Counted from the stretch's first letter, positions 16,959 through 25,592 are shown. The stretch: DNA of 64,000 nucleotides from Psychrobacillus sp. OK028 (GCF_900103605.1 NZ_FNHY01000002.1:1-64000); one strand, 5' to 3'. The notes: generated from the sequence alone by a model not told the origin. Program-made: numbers and translations.

Positions 16959-17139
16959 ACTCTTATCCCGAGCTGGTGGAGGGGTCAGGCCCTATGAAAC
17001 CCGGCAACCTGTAATTTTTTATTGTTACAAAGGTGCCAAACCTGAGACAAGGTGAAATTCCTTGATTGATAAGAGTGAAAGGTGCTTATGATATTAATGC
17101 CTTTCCTCATGTATATTTACGTGAGTGAGAGGCTTTTTT
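16959..17139 (+). promoter_or_regulatory. SAM-I (S-box) riboswitch with terminator, metK leader
   Basis: The P1 helix is ACTCTTATC (16959-16967) with GATAAGAGT (17068-17076). Between them are the conserved S-box blocks GGTGGAGGGG, TATGAAACCCGGCAACCT and AAGGTGCCAAACC. A terminator follows at 17099-17139 (GCCTTTCCTCAT paired with GTGAGTGAGAGGC, one bulge, then T6). In this class SAM binding leaves the terminator free to form, so metK is shut off when its own product is plentiful. Confidence 0.95.
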
Positions 17140-17315
17140 ATTGAACATCGCCCTTTATCCTTGTGTGCCAAGTCCGAAACGGCTTCAAGTTAAACTTCAA
17201 TACACATTACTAATGTATATAGTTAAAGTGCATGGAATTTTGAATGGCTTGACATGGGAATGAGTACCGTATCAATTCTTGAGAGAAATCTCGCAGGATA
17301 TAGGAGGAATAATCT

Positions 17316-18512
17316 ATGACACAACGTCGATTATTTACATCAGAATCAGTAACAGAGGGTCATCCAGATAAAATCTGTGATCAAATCTCTGATGCAATTC
17401 TAGATGCAATTTTAGCAGAAGACCCAAATGCTCGTGTAGCTTGTGAAACGAGTGTTACAACAGGACTAGTATTAGTTGCTGGAGAAATTACAACATCTAC
17501 TTATGTAGATATTCCTAAAGTAGTTCGTTCTACTATAAAAGAAATTGGCTATACACGTGCTAAGTATGGTTTCGATTCAGAAACTTCTGCTGTGCTTACT
17601 TCAATTGATGAACAATCAGCTGATATTGCACAAGGTGTGGACCAAGCTTTAGAAGCTAGAGAAGGCTCCATGAGCGATTCTGACATTGAAGCAATCGGAG
17701 CAGGAGATCAAGGTTTAATGTTCGGCTACGCTTGCAATGAAACACCTGAACTTATGCCGCTACCAATCAGTTTAGCGCATAAATTGTCTCATCGATTAGC
17801 TCAAGTACGTAAAGATGAAACGTTAGACTATCTTCGTCCAGATGGTAAAACACAAGTAACCGTAGAGTATGATGAGAATAATAATCCGGTTCATATTGAT
17901 ACAATTGTTATTTCCACTCAGCACCATCCAGAAATTACGTTAGAGCAAATTCAAAAAGATATTAAAGAAGTGGTGATCAATCCGATTGTTCCTGCAAATT
18001 TAATAGATGAAAATACAAAATACTTTATCAACCCTACAGGCCGCTTTGTTATTGGTGGACCACAGGGAGATGCTGGTTTAACGGGACGTAAAATCATCGT
18101 AGATACGTACGGTGGATATGCACGTCATGGTGGGGGAGCATTCTCTGGTAAAGATCCAACAAAAGTAGACCGTTCTGCTGCCTACGCTGCACGCTATGTT
18201 GCTAAAAACATTGTTGCTGCTGGTCTTGCAGATCGTTGTGAAGTACAACTTGCTTATGCAATTGGTGTTGCTAAGCCAGTTTCTATCGCTGTTGAAACAT
18301 TTGGTACTGGTAAGGTAGAAGAAGTGGAATTAGTTTCGTATATTCGAGAACTATTCGACTTACGTCCAGCAGGAATTATTAAAATGCTAGACCTTCGCCG
18401 TCCAATATACAAACAAACAGCTGCTTATGGTCATTTTGGTCGTACAGACATTGATGTGCCATGGGAACAAACAGACAAAGCTGCAGCATTAAAACAAATG
18501 GCTGGACTATAA
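17316..18512 (+). CDS. metK: S-adenosylmethionine synthetase
   Basis: Makes S-adenosylmethionine from methionine and ATP. The 398-residue protein carries the expected blocks [16 protein letters not shown] (methionine/ATP site), [12 protein letters not shown] (signature 1) and [19 protein letters not shown] (signature 2, ATP P-loop-like). AGGAGG lies 8 nt before ATG. Expression is controlled by the SAM-I riboswitch upstream. About 175 nt separate the riboswitch terminator from the start codon; I see no further conserved structure there. Confidence 0.98.
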   Translation: MTQRRLFTSESVTEGHPDKICDQISDAILDAILAEDPNARVACETSVTTGLVLVAGEITTSTYVDIPKVVRSTIKEIGYTRAKYGFDSETSAVLTSIDEQSADIAQGVDQALEAREGSMSDSDIEAIGAGDQGLMFGYACNETPELMPLPISLAHKLSHRLAQVRKDETLDYLRPDGKTQVTVEYDENNNPVHIDTIVISTQHHPEITLEQIQKDIKEVVINPIVPANLIDENTKYFINPTGRFVIGGPQGDAGLTGRKIIVDTYGGYARHGGGAFSGKDPTKVDRSAAYAARYVAKNIVAAGLADRCEVQLAYAIGVAKPVSIAVETFGTGKVEEVELVSYIRELFDLRPAGIIKMLDLRRPIYKQTAAYGHFGRTDIDVPWEQTDKAAALKQMAGL

Positions 18513-18523
18513 TTAGTATGAAC

Positions 18524-18557
18524 AAAAAAGGCTTTCCTATAAGGGAAAGCCTTTTTT
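18524..18557 (+). terminator. Terminator of metK
   Basis: AAGGCTTTCC/GGAAAGCCTT stem with A- and T-runs, 12 nt after the stop. A second perfect 11-bp hairpin (AAGTATCATGA/TCATGATACTT, 18577-18607) follows without a T-tract. Confidence 0.9.
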
Positions 18558-18628
18558 AATGATTAAAAATATAAAGAAGTATCATGATCACTGGGTTCAT
18601 GATACTTGAAAGAATGAAAAATACTCCT

Positions 18629-19290
18629 GATTTCCGTTTCAGGCGGACGCTTTCCGCGGGCGTTGCCTCAGCCTCCTCGCTAGGAAAACATATGCTCCTG
18701 CGGTTACTCGTCGCAAAGACATTGCCCAAACAAAGTTTGCGCAATGTCTTCGCTGCGGGGTCTTCACCTAACGCTTATCCTGCTGGAGTCGCCGCCTTTC
18801 ACTCCAATCAATTAATTGAGTAGTACTCCATTTAAGTTTTAGCATAGATTATAGCTTTGATAATAATAGTGGTCAAAGTGAATAAAGTGATAAACCGTTT
18901 TTTATAAATAAGGATACTATTCTGTAAGAAAAGATGAAAAAAGTATCTTTTATATTTGTGGAAAGATGAAAATAGTAAATGTTCACCACATAAATAAGTG
19001 AAATAGCGAACGAAATTGTATCTTCGTGAGATTCCTTAGTTTATAGGTGAGTATCTTTTCTCTAGTTATTAAAAAAGGCACTAAAACTGTTCCTAAAGTT
19101 GAAAAAGAGCGACGGACAGCTATCGCCATAAGATTACCGAAAAAAGGGATATGCTTGTTTGTGACGTCAGTCACAAACAAGCATATCCCTAAAAATTCAC
19201 TCGGTAATCATATAGCAAAATGGTTGTCCAAAGTCCTTCGAAAACGTTAGAAACATTTTTGACAATAAAGGACCGGGCGTTTTTTTCCCG
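18629..19290 (-). repeat. Composite intergenic element, copy 2 (long form)
   Basis: The longest copy, about 660 bp, lies between convergent metK and ytoA. Read from the ytoA side it begins with an ACCGGG/CCCGGT hairpin (19270s), then a lead-in shared with copy 3 (ATGTTTCTA, ACTTTGGACA, CTATATGATTACCGAGTG), then the key hairpin 19145-19190 with perfect 21-bp arms around GTCA, then about 300 bp shared with copy 3, then the palindromic block 18629-18827. That block contains an extra hairpin, AAGACATTGC/GCAATGTCTT (about 18717-18751), not present in copy 1. No long reading frame is convincing. Confidence 0.85.
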
Positions 19291-19379
19291 GTTTTCTTAT
19301 TGTTGGAAGTAAAAGAAAACGTGGAACTATCAAACATTGCATGTAATTGAGCAATTACCCATATATTCGTTACCCAAAT

Positions 19380-19892
19380 TTACTTTTGAAGGGATTTATA
19401 ATATTGTCCTTTTTCTACATATTCCCGGATAATTCTTTGTACGTCAGCTTTATCTTCATCATTTAGCTCACGCACAACTTTCGCTGGACTGCCTAGTGCT
19501 AAGGAATTTGGAGGTATTTTCTTGCCAGGTGGAACTAGACTTCCAGCACCTATAAATGCACCTTCACCAATTTCAGCCCCATCTAGAATAATGGATCCCA
19601 TTCCTATTAATGCACCTTTACGAACGGTACAGCTATGTAAAGTCACTTGATGTCCTATAGTCACTTCATCTTCTATTATAAGAGCTTTGTTTGGGCTTTG
19701 ATGTAAACAGCTTAAATCCTGTATACTAACCTTACTTCCAATAATAGTAGGAGCAACATCACCTCTAATTACCGTATTAAACCAAATTGTAGTCTCTGGA
19801 CCGATTGTCACATCACCTGTTATTGTGACATAATCAGCTATAAAAGCTGAGGCGTCAATAATGGGAGTTTTATCTTTGTAGGGGTAAATCAT
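19380..19892 (-). CDS. ytoA: Gamma-class carbonic anhydrase-like protein YtoA
   Basis: A 170-residue left-handed beta-helix protein of hexapeptide repeats ([LIV]GxxxxI), as in gamma carbonic anhydrases and PaaY-like enzymes. The three metal-binding histidines of the family are present: His64 (CLHQSP), His81 (GHQ) and His86 (LHSC), as are the RGD motif (43-45) and Gln58-Asp59. AGGAG lies before the ATG. Whether it hydrates CO2 or acts as a thioesterase/acetyltransferase relative cannot be told from sequence. It is divergent from the ytpA-like gene, as in B. subtilis. Confidence 0.9.
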   Translation of the reverse strand: MIYPYKDKTPIIDASAFIADYVTITGDVTIGPETTIWFNTVIRGDVAPTIIGSKVSIQDLSCLHQSPNKALIIEDEVTIGHQVTLHSCTVRKGALIGMGSIILDGAEIGEGAFIGAGSLVPPGKKIPPNSLALGSPAKVVRELNDEDKADVQRIIREYVEKGQYYKSLQK

Positions 19893-20001
19893 TTTGCAAC
19901 CGCTCCTTTTGAAGTTAGAATATAATTAATCGTATCAGACATACACCACGAAAGAAACGAAATACTATGAAATTGCAAGGAAAGAAAAGAGGTTTGTTTA
20001 A

Positions 20002-20793
20002 ATGTGGAAATGGGAAACAGAAGGAAAGCCTAAAGCAGTGATCGTTATTGTTCATAGTGCCTACGAGCATCATAGAAGGTATGCATGGTTAATAGAAAAA
20101 TTAAGAAGCTCCAACTATCATATCGTAATGGGTGATTTGCCAGGACATGGAGAATTAAAAAAATCAAAGACGATGCACGATGAATCCTTCGATTTGTACA
20201 AGAACTACATTAAACAAGCGTTGCAAGTTGCAGTTACGTACGATCTTCCGATATTTTTAATCGGTCATGGCTTAGGAGCGACCTTACTTGTAAAAGTCCT
20301 GCGTAAGCTAGATATTGAATATGCAGGTGTAATACTAACTTCTCCTTGGTTCCAGCTTCAAAAGCTACCTTCGAAATGGACGAATGCATTGGCGAAACTA
20401 TCAGTACCCCAGAAGATAAACCATGACATCCATTTAAATGATTTAACGAGAAACTATGAAGTGTTCCAACAATTCGTCTCAGATCCAACTTATAAATCGT
20501 TTATTTCAACAGAGTGGTACAAAGAACTCCAAGCGCTTTTAAAATCGGTAAATCAATCGACCATCTCTATACCAAACAAGCCAATTCTTGTTATGACAGG
20601 AGAGCGCGATAAAGTTACAGATACAAATGCTGCAGCAAGTTGGCTGAAGAAACAGGAGCTTTCTGAGTATCAATATAAAGAATGGAAAAATTGTTTCCAT
20701 GACCTCTATCAAGAACCAGAGCGAGAAGAAATTTTTACTTATTCACAGTCCTTTATCAATAATGTACTAACCGACATCGGCTATATTGTTTGA
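20002..20793 (+). CDS. ytpA: YtpA-like alpha/beta hydrolase with altered nucleophile site
   Basis: Clearly homologous to B. subtilis YtpA, a lysophospholipase tied to bacilysocin formation (MWKW start, RYAWLIE, VMGDLPGHG, EWYKEL, EPEREE). The 263-residue protein keeps the probable acid (GERDKV) and His (FHDLYQEPE). However, the nucleophile elbow, GHSMG in the B. subtilis protein as I recall it, reads GHGLG here: residue 90 is Gly, codon GGC at 20269-20271, one base away from AGC (Ser). The oxyanion region is also changed (HSAYEHH against HGASEYH). It is either an inactive or differently working homologue. Same divergent pairing with ytoA as in B. subtilis. Confidence 0.88.
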   Translation: MWKWETEGKPKAVIVIVHSAYEHHRRYAWLIEKLRSSNYHIVMGDLPGHGELKKSKTMHDESFDLYKNYIKQALQVAVTYDLPIFLIGHGLGATLLVKVLRKLDIEYAGVILTSPWFQLQKLPSKWTNALAKLSVPQKINHDIHLNDLTRNYEVFQQFVSDPTYKSFISTEWYKELQALLKSVNQSTISIPNKPILVMTGERDKVTDTNAAASWLKKQELSEYQYKEWKNCFHDLYQEPEREEIFTYSQSFINNVLTDIGYIV

Positions 20794-20799
20794 ATTTAT

Positions 20800-20832
20800 A
20801 ATCCCATCTTGATTCAGAGGATGGGATTTTTG
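20800..20832 (+). terminator. Terminator after ytpA-like gene
   Basis: AATCCCATC/GATGGGATT stem with T5, 8 nt after the stop. Confidence 0.85.
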
Positions 20833-20852
20833 TGATGGGAAAATATGACACA

Positions 20853-20899
20853 TTGACATAACACCTTTTGGTTATATATAATATAACACCTAAGGGTTA
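20853..20899 (+). promoter_or_regulatory. Promoter and twin operator of the AHSA1-ArsR pair
   Basis: Promoter TTGACA (20853-20858), 18 bp, TATAAT (20877-20882). Two 16-nt imperfect dyads overlap it: TAACACCTTTTGGTTA (20859-20874, in the spacer) and TAACACCTAAGGGTTA (20884-20899, at the expected start). Their spacing, 25 nt start to start, and placement suit repression by the ArsR protein encoded two genes on. Confidence 0.7.
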
Positions 20900-20926
20900 C
20901 ATATTTGATTTGAAAAGGAGATATTT

Positions 20927-21352
20927 ATGATGAAAGAAAATTTACCTGCTATTAAGCAAACTGTTTTAGTAGAAGCATCCATTCAAAAGGTCTGGGATTA
21001 TGTTTCAACTGCAGAAGGAATCTCGGCTTGGTTTATGCCTAATGATTTTCAAGCACAGGAGGGATACGAGTTTACTATCCAGTCCCCATTTGGTCCATCG
21101 CCTTGTAAGGTGCTTGAAATTGACGAGCCACACAAACTGTCATTCCAATGGGACACTGATGGATGGTTTGTAACATTTCTTTTGAAGGAACATGGTGTTC
21201 AAACTGAATTCACCTTAATACATGGTGGCTGGAAGGATGAAGACTCCATAGTTCCGAAAGCAAAATTACCTAATTCCGCCGTGCATAGCAAGATGGAACA
21301 AGGATGGATTGGAATTGTACAAAACAAATTTAAGCAAGTTGTCGAAGCTTAA
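20927..21352 (+). CDS. AHSA1/SRPBCC-domain protein
   Basis: A 141-residue protein of the START-like (SRPBCC) superfamily, AHSA1 branch: it opens KQTVLVEASIQKVWDYVSTAEGISAWFMP, the usual first strand, helix and W-P loop, and ends with a long helix (GWIGIVQNKFKQVVEA). Such proteins hold hydrophobic ligands; the specific ligand is unknown. AAAGGAG precedes ATG 20927 (a second ATG follows directly). It overlaps the ArsR gene by one base, a pairing often seen in Firmicutes, so it is probably the regulator's target. Confidence 0.85.
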   Translation: MMKENLPAIKQTVLVEASIQKVWDYVSTAEGISAWFMPNDFQAQEGYEFTIQSPFGPSPCKVLEIDEPHKLSFQWDTDGWFVTFLLKEHGVQTEFTLIHGGWKDEDSIVPKAKLPNSAVHSKMEQGWIGIVQNKFKQVVEA

Positions 21353-21675
21353 TGAACGAAGCAAATAAAAAGGTGGATGTTTTTCAAGCAATTGCAGATC
21401 CCACAAGGAGAGATGTCCTTCAACTGCTAGCAATCAAACAAAGGTCCATTGCGGAAATTTCTTCCCATTATGATATGAGTAGAACAGCAATTGTTAAGCA
21501 TTTAAATGTGTTAACTGAAGCAGGTCTAGTCAATGGTCAAAAGTTAGGAAGAGAAAAAGTGTATTATTTAAAGCCAGAGCCATTGGGGGAAGTTAAACAG
21601 TGGCTAGACTATTATGAACAGTTCTGGAATAACAAACTTTCTAAGTTAAAGTTCTTAGTTGAAAATGAAGATTAA
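21352..21675 (+). CDS. ArsR-family transcriptional regulator
   Basis: A 107-residue winged-helix repressor: VFQAIADPTRRDVLQLLAIK, helix-turn-helix AEISSHYDMSRTAIVKHLNVLTEAGLV and wing GQKLGREKVYYLK. It has no cysteine at all, so a metal-thiolate sensing site as in ArsR/SmtB is unlikely; it belongs to the group paired with AHSA1 proteins, whose inducer is generally unknown. Translation is coupled to the AHSA1 gene. The twin dyads at 20859-20899 are the likely binding sites. Confidence 0.9.
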   Translation: MNEANKKVDVFQAIADPTRRDVLQLLAIKQRSIAEISSHYDMSRTAIVKHLNVLTEAGLVNGQKLGREKVYYLKPEPLGEVKQWLDYYEQFWNNKLSKLKFLVENED

Positions 21676-21693
21676 TAAATAATAATAATTTCA

Positions 21694-21727
21694 ACCCCGT
21701 CAGAGTTATTGACGGGGGTGTTTTTTG
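21694..21727 (+). terminator. Terminator of the AHSA1-ArsR unit
   Basis: ACCCCGTCA/TGACGGGGG-type stem with a 7-nt loop and T6, 19 nt after the ArsR stop. Confidence 0.88.
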
Positions 21728-21771
21728 TTTTCATCCGAAATAATAAAGTACATTTCAATTAGTTGAAATGC

Positions 21772-21835
21772 TTGAAAATTTTAATAGTTTATTTTATAGT
21801 ATTAGTGTACTATATAACTAGTATACGAATACACT
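21772..21835 (+). promoter_or_regulatory. Promoter and GntR-type operator of the ABC transporter operon
   Basis: Promoter TTGAAA (21772-21777), 17 bp, TATAGT (21795-21800). Starting 3 nt later is a nested dyad: outer AGTGTA (21804) and TACACT (21830), inner TACTA-6-TAGTA (21808-21823). AGTGTA/TACACT are the half-sites I recall for B. subtilis YtrA, though there the spacing is 13 and here 20. The GntR protein of this operon is the natural ligand. Confidence 0.65.
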
Positions 21836-21870
21836 ATGACGAAGTTGATAATAAAAAAGGAGATGGAAAA

Positions 21871-22638
21871 TTGAAAGGGTTATTGTTGAAGGAATGGATG
21901 CTTTATAAGTCATGGCTTTTAGGTTCAACAATAATGGGGATTGGGGTTGTGTTAATTCTTCCGATATTATTGGGAAGATATTTAATAACCGAGGTACCCA
22001 TTCAGGAAATTAGACTGATATTAATGTTTTTAATGCTAGGATTCAGTATCGTTAATCACTTAGTTCAGTTTAATAATTCGTTAAATACCGACCATGGGAA
22101 AAAAGATATGTGGCTGCATAATCCTCATTCTATGCACACGTTAATTGGTGCAAAATTTTTATTTAGCTTTGGTATATATTTTGTTGGAATTATTTTCATC
22201 ACTACAACAGGTATATATTTCATGTCAGATGTGCTTTTAGGTAGCTTTACGAATCTTCTTATTTTACAGCTATTATTACTAGTAATAATGTTATTTGTCG
22301 GCATCTTTGTAAGTATTATATGGTTATTCTTCTGGACAATTTATTTGGAAGGTAAATATTGGGTCGGTAAATTTTCACTTCTTGCTACAGTCGTGGTATT
22401 CATTTTAATCATTAGTTTATTACCGAAACTATTTAATTTTCTTTCACTTGATAAGGTATTAAACCAAGGTGAATTATCTTTAGAATTCATAGAAGGTTAT
22501 TTACCAATTATTACAATAAGTAATTTTATCGTGGAGATAGATTCCATATATATTGTAGAGGAATTGTTTTACTGGATAATCTTTGGTTTGTTATTTTGGG
22601 CGATTTGTAAATGGTTGGAGAGGGTGGTTACGAGATGA
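21871..22638 (+). CDS. ABC transporter permease (YtrC/D-like)
   Basis: Membrane component of an ABC system, 255 residues with about six hydrophobic helices (for example SWLLGSTIMGIGVVLILPIL and LLILQLLLLVIMLFVGIFVS). The TTG at 21871 with AAAAAGGAG upstream gives the typical start MKGLLLKEWMLYK; the longer open frame from 21763 runs through the operator and is rejected. It is first in a five-gene operon (permease, GntR, ATPase, ATPase, permease). Its substrate is unknown; related GntR-controlled ABC operons respond to cell-envelope stress. Confidence 0.78.
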   Translation: MKGLLLKEWMLYKSWLLGSTIMGIGVVLILPILLGRYLITEVPIQEIRLILMFLMLGFSIVNHLVQFNNSLNTDHGKKDMWLHNPHSMHTLIGAKFLFSFGIYFVGIIFITTTGIYFMSDVLLGSFTNLLILQLLLLVIMLFVGIFVSIIWLFFWTIYLEGKYWVGKFSLLATVVVFILIISLLPKLFNFLSLDKVLNQGELSLEFIEGYLPIITISNFIVEIDSIYIVEELFYWIIFGLLFWAICKWLERVVTR

Positions 22639-23000
22639 CGCAGGATTTCACTCGTGATAAGCCCATTTATAGCCAGCTAGTGGATATAATTTGTGGGGAT
22701 ATCTTGAAAGGAAAACTACAGCCCGGAGATAAAATGCTATCTGTTCGAGAATATTCATTGGAGGTTGGCGTTAATGTCAACACTGTACAACGTGTATATA
22801 AGGAGCTTGAATCGATGGAACTAACCGAAACGAAACGTGGTCAAGGCACATTCATCACAATAGACGAAGAGCGTATTCTACATTTACGTGAGAATATGAA
22901 AGTGAAATTGGTAGATCAGTTTCTTCAATCTATTGCAGCATTTGGTTTTTCGAAAGAGGAGATAGTTCAAATTTTGCAGAGGAAGGAAGAGACAAAATGA
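22635..23000 (+). CDS. GntR-family regulator, YtrA subfamily
   Basis: A 121-residue repressor with the GntR winged helix (KPIYSQLVDIICGDILKGKL, QPGDKMLSVREYSLEVGVNVNTVQRVYKELE) and a short C-terminal helical dimerisation arm, which defines the YtrA subfamily. ATG 22635 overlaps the permease stop (ATGA) and has GGAGAGGGTGG upstream. Autoregulation through the dyad at 21804-21835 is likely. It overlaps the following ATPase by 4 nt. Confidence 0.9.
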   Translation: MTQDFTRDKPIYSQLVDIICGDILKGKLQPGDKMLSVREYSLEVGVNVNTVQRVYKELESMELTETKRGQGTFITIDEERILHLRENMKVKLVDQFLQSIAAFGFSKEEIVQILQRKEETK

Positions 23001-23698
23001 TTCAACTTCAACACGTCTCGTTTAATTACCAAAGACAGGAAGTACTCACGGATATATCGCTTTCTTTTCCATTAGGGCAGACAATAGGAATAGCAGGCGA
23101 AAATGGAAGTGGGAAATCGACGCTATTGAAAATAATTGCTGGTATACAAAGACCTCGAAAGGGAACTATTTCCATTCATCAGGAGTCCTTATCTAGGATA
23201 CATTCAACTGACATTGCGTATTTACCTGATACGGATTTGTTTTATAGTTTTTATACAACGAAGGAGCTTTTCGCATTTTATGCATCTCAATTTCAGGATT
23301 TTTCTTTGCAGAAGGCATTAGAGGTAGCCAGTTTTTTAGAAGTAGATGTTCATGTGAAATTGAAAAAGCTTTCTAAAGGGAATCGTGGTAGAGCAAAAAT
23401 GGCGGCTACACTGGGTAGAAACACTTCGTACTATGTGATGGATGAGCCATTTTCAGGGTTAGATCCAATTGTGCGTGAGTCTCTAATAAAAGGACTAATT
23501 AGATTTACTAATGTAGATGAGCAATCGATTATTTTATCTACCCACGAATTACATGAAGTAGAACCAATACTAGACCAACTAATAGTTTTAAAGGAAGGTA
23601 GAGTAATTGCTCAGGATGAGTTAGAGACAATCCGCTTTGAAACCAATCAGGACGCAGTGAGCTGGATGAAAAATGTAACGAAAGAGAAGGTGAAGTAA
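22997..23698 (+). CDS. ABC transporter ATP-binding protein
   Basis: A 233-residue ABC ATPase: Walker A GENGSGKST (about 35-43), Q-loop region around LPDTDLFY, signature LSKGNRGR (the usual LSGGQ is modified), Walker B YYVMDEPFSGLD and switch STHEL. Replacement of LSGGQ by LSKGN is common in ATPases of exporters controlled by YtrA-type regulators. It pairs with the permeases of the same operon. Substrate unknown. Confidence 0.88.
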   Translation: MIQLQHVSFNYQRQEVLTDISLSFPLGQTIGIAGENGSGKSTLLKIIAGIQRPRKGTISIHQESLSRIHSTDIAYLPDTDLFYSFYTTKELFAFYASQFQDFSLQKALEVASFLEVDVHVKLKKLSKGNRGRAKMAATLGRNTSYYVMDEPFSGLDPIVRESLIKGLIRFTNVDEQSIILSTHELHEVEPILDQLIVLKEGRVIAQDELETIRFETNQDAVSWMKNVTKEKVK

Positions 23699-24604
23699 AT
23701 GTCTGAACCAATTGTACAATTAAAAAATGTTACAAAAATTATTAAAGGGAAAACACTTATCGATAATGTGTCACTAGAGATATTCCCTGGTCAGATCACT
23801 GGGTTCTTAGGACCAAATGGTGCTGGTAAAACCACTACCATACGTTTGATGACTGGCCTGATGCATCTAACTAGCGGGTCTATCGAAATAGAGGGTGCCT
23901 CTATTGCAGATGATTATGAAAAAGCGATTGCAAATGTTGGAGTAATTGTTGAAAATCCGGAAATGTATAAGTATATGTCTGGTTATAAAAACTTACTTCA
24001 TTTTTCTCGAATGCATTATGGTGTAACAAAAGCACGCATAGATGATGTAGTGAACCAGGTAGGGTTGACTAAACGAATTCATGAAAAGGTATCTACGTAT
24101 TCATTAGGGATGCGTCAAAGACTAGGATTAGCACAAGCCTTACTCCATGATCCGAAGTTTTTAATATTGGATGAACCAACAAATGGCTTAGATCCAGCGG
24201 GAATTCGAGAGTTCAGAACGTATCTTCGAAAAATAGCAGAGGAGAATAACGTTTCTATTTTCGTTTCTAGTCATCTACTATCAGAAATAGAGTTAATGTG
24301 TGATCGTGTGGTTGTTATTCAAAATGGTAAACTGATTGATGAGCGGATGATTCAAGGTGATGAAAAGACACGTATGCAGCTTAAAGCAGAGCCAGCAGAA
24401 GTAGTAGATAATTATTTAAGTTCAAATGGCTATATATTTACAGTGCACGAGGGAGTATTTTTACTTGAATTAAAAGAGGAAAAAGTACCAAGCCTTATCA
24501 AGGAACTAGTCGCACAACAGGTCCAAATTTTTGCTGTTTCAGCCGTGCATGAAACGCTAGAAGAGCAGTTCCTTCAAATGACAGGAGGTGGCCAAATTGT
24601 TTAG
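23699..24604 (+). CDS. ABC transporter ATP-binding protein, BcrA type
   Basis: A second ATPase, 301 residues, with Walker A GPNGAGKTTT, signature YSLGMRQRL, Walker B FLILDEPTNGLDP and switch SSHLL, plus a C-terminal domain of about 80 residues (KLIDERMIQ..., HETLEEQFLQMT). This layout is that of BcrA/NatA-type ATPases of ABC-2 exporters, some of which give resistance to cell-wall antibiotics. It ends overlapping the next permease, its likely partner. Confidence 0.9.
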   Translation: MSEPIVQLKNVTKIIKGKTLIDNVSLEIFPGQITGFLGPNGAGKTTTIRLMTGLMHLTSGSIEIEGASIADDYEKAIANVGVIVENPEMYKYMSGYKNLLHFSRMHYGVTKARIDDVVNQVGLTKRIHEKVSTYSLGMRQRLGLAQALLHDPKFLILDEPTNGLDPAGIREFRTYLRKIAEENNVSIFVSSHLLSEIELMCDRVVVIQNGKLIDERMIQGDEKTRMQLKAEPAEVVDNYLSSNGYIFTVHEGVFLLELKEEKVPSLIKELVAQQVQIFAVSAVHETLEEQFLQMTGGGQIV

Positions 24605-25532
24605 TTTGATACAAAATGAATGGATGAAATTATGGCATAAAAAAGGTACATGGGCTATCTTAGGTATTTTATTATTGGTTATTATTGGTGTCGGTGTGTT
24701 AGATAAAGTGACTATGGATGACGTAAATAACTCAAATTGGAAACAGGAACAACAAAGTATGATTAATGATGCCAATACCCAACTTCAAACACCAGATCTA
24801 GATGAATGGTCTATCCAGATGTTTGAGGATCAAAAAGCGATGGCGCAGTATCGCTTAGACAACAATGCTGCACCTCAAGTAAATCAAAGTATGCAAGGGA
24901 ATATGGCATTAGGTGCATCTCTAATGGTGCTTATTACATTGTTAACGGTTATTCCAGGTGCCTCTATTGTTTCGCAGGAATATACAGATGGTACGATTAA
25001 AATGCTATTAACACGCCCGGTTTCCCGATTTAAAATTTTAGCTTCTAAACTCATAACAATATTCTTGTTTGGAATTACACTAATAATAGTGACAATTATC
25101 CTTACGACTGTTATTGGATTTATCTTATTTGGTACGGCTACTGGCATTGATCTAACGATTGTTGATGGTGTTGTACAACAAACGAATACGATGAAAGATA
25201 TATTCTTAACGTATGTGTACTCCTTAGGTGATTTCACGATGTCTATACTATTTGCATTCTTTATCGGAACGGTATTTAGTTCACCTTCGATTGCTATAGC
25301 TTTATCCATGCTATTTTTAATGATGGGGCCAATGATCATTATGCTTTTACAAAAGTATATCCCTGTAGAATATATCTGGTTAACGCATTCTGATTTAACG
25401 CAGCATCTGAGAAAAGAGTTCTTTATAGAAGAGACAACTCTATTCATGTCTTTAACTGTACTCGCGATATATGCAATAATATTTTTGGTTTTAAGCTTTA
25501 TGACGTTTATTAAAAGAGATGTAAAAGCATAG
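24597..25532 (+). CDS. ABC-2 type transporter permease
   Basis: A 311-residue permease: an N-terminal helix (GTWAILGILLLVIIGVGVL), a large outside loop (about residues 40-100) and five further helices, the ABC-2 layout with the PGASIVSQEYTDGTIKMLLTRPVSR cytoplasmic block. I take TTG 24597 because AGGAGG at 24583 lies 8 nt upstream; the GTG at 24588 overlaps that site. Partner of the BcrA-type ATPase upstream. Last gene of the operon. Confidence 0.85.
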   Translation: MFSLIQNEWMKLWHKKGTWAILGILLLVIIGVGVLDKVTMDDVNNSNWKQEQQSMINDANTQLQTPDLDEWSIQMFEDQKAMAQYRLDNNAAPQVNQSMQGNMALGASLMVLITLLTVIPGASIVSQEYTDGTIKMLLTRPVSRFKILASKLITIFLFGITLIIVTIILTTVIGFILFGTATGIDLTIVDGVVQQTNTMKDIFLTYVYSLGDFTMSILFAFFIGTVFSSPSIAIALSMLFLMMGPMIIMLLQKYIPVEYIWLTHSDLTQHLRKEFFIEETTLFMSLTVLAIYAIIFLVLSFMTFIKRDVKA

Positions 25533-25592
25533 CTAGACTTTTTGTGTTATAATTTGTTGGTTAAAAAAGAGAATAGAGTTAGGAGATTTTAA

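Noticed and set aside
17140-17315. Second riboswitch between the SAM-I terminator and metK
   Set aside because: A TTGACA-like hexamer and short pairings occur, but no conserved motif or terminator could be assembled.
21763-21870. N-terminal extension of the first ABC permease
   Set aside because: It would be translated across the promoter and operator; a strong ribosome site lies directly before TTG 21871.
24884-25447. 187-codon minus-strand frame
   Set aside because: It is the antisense shadow of the ABC-2 permease, which has clear membrane helices, a ribosome site and operon context.
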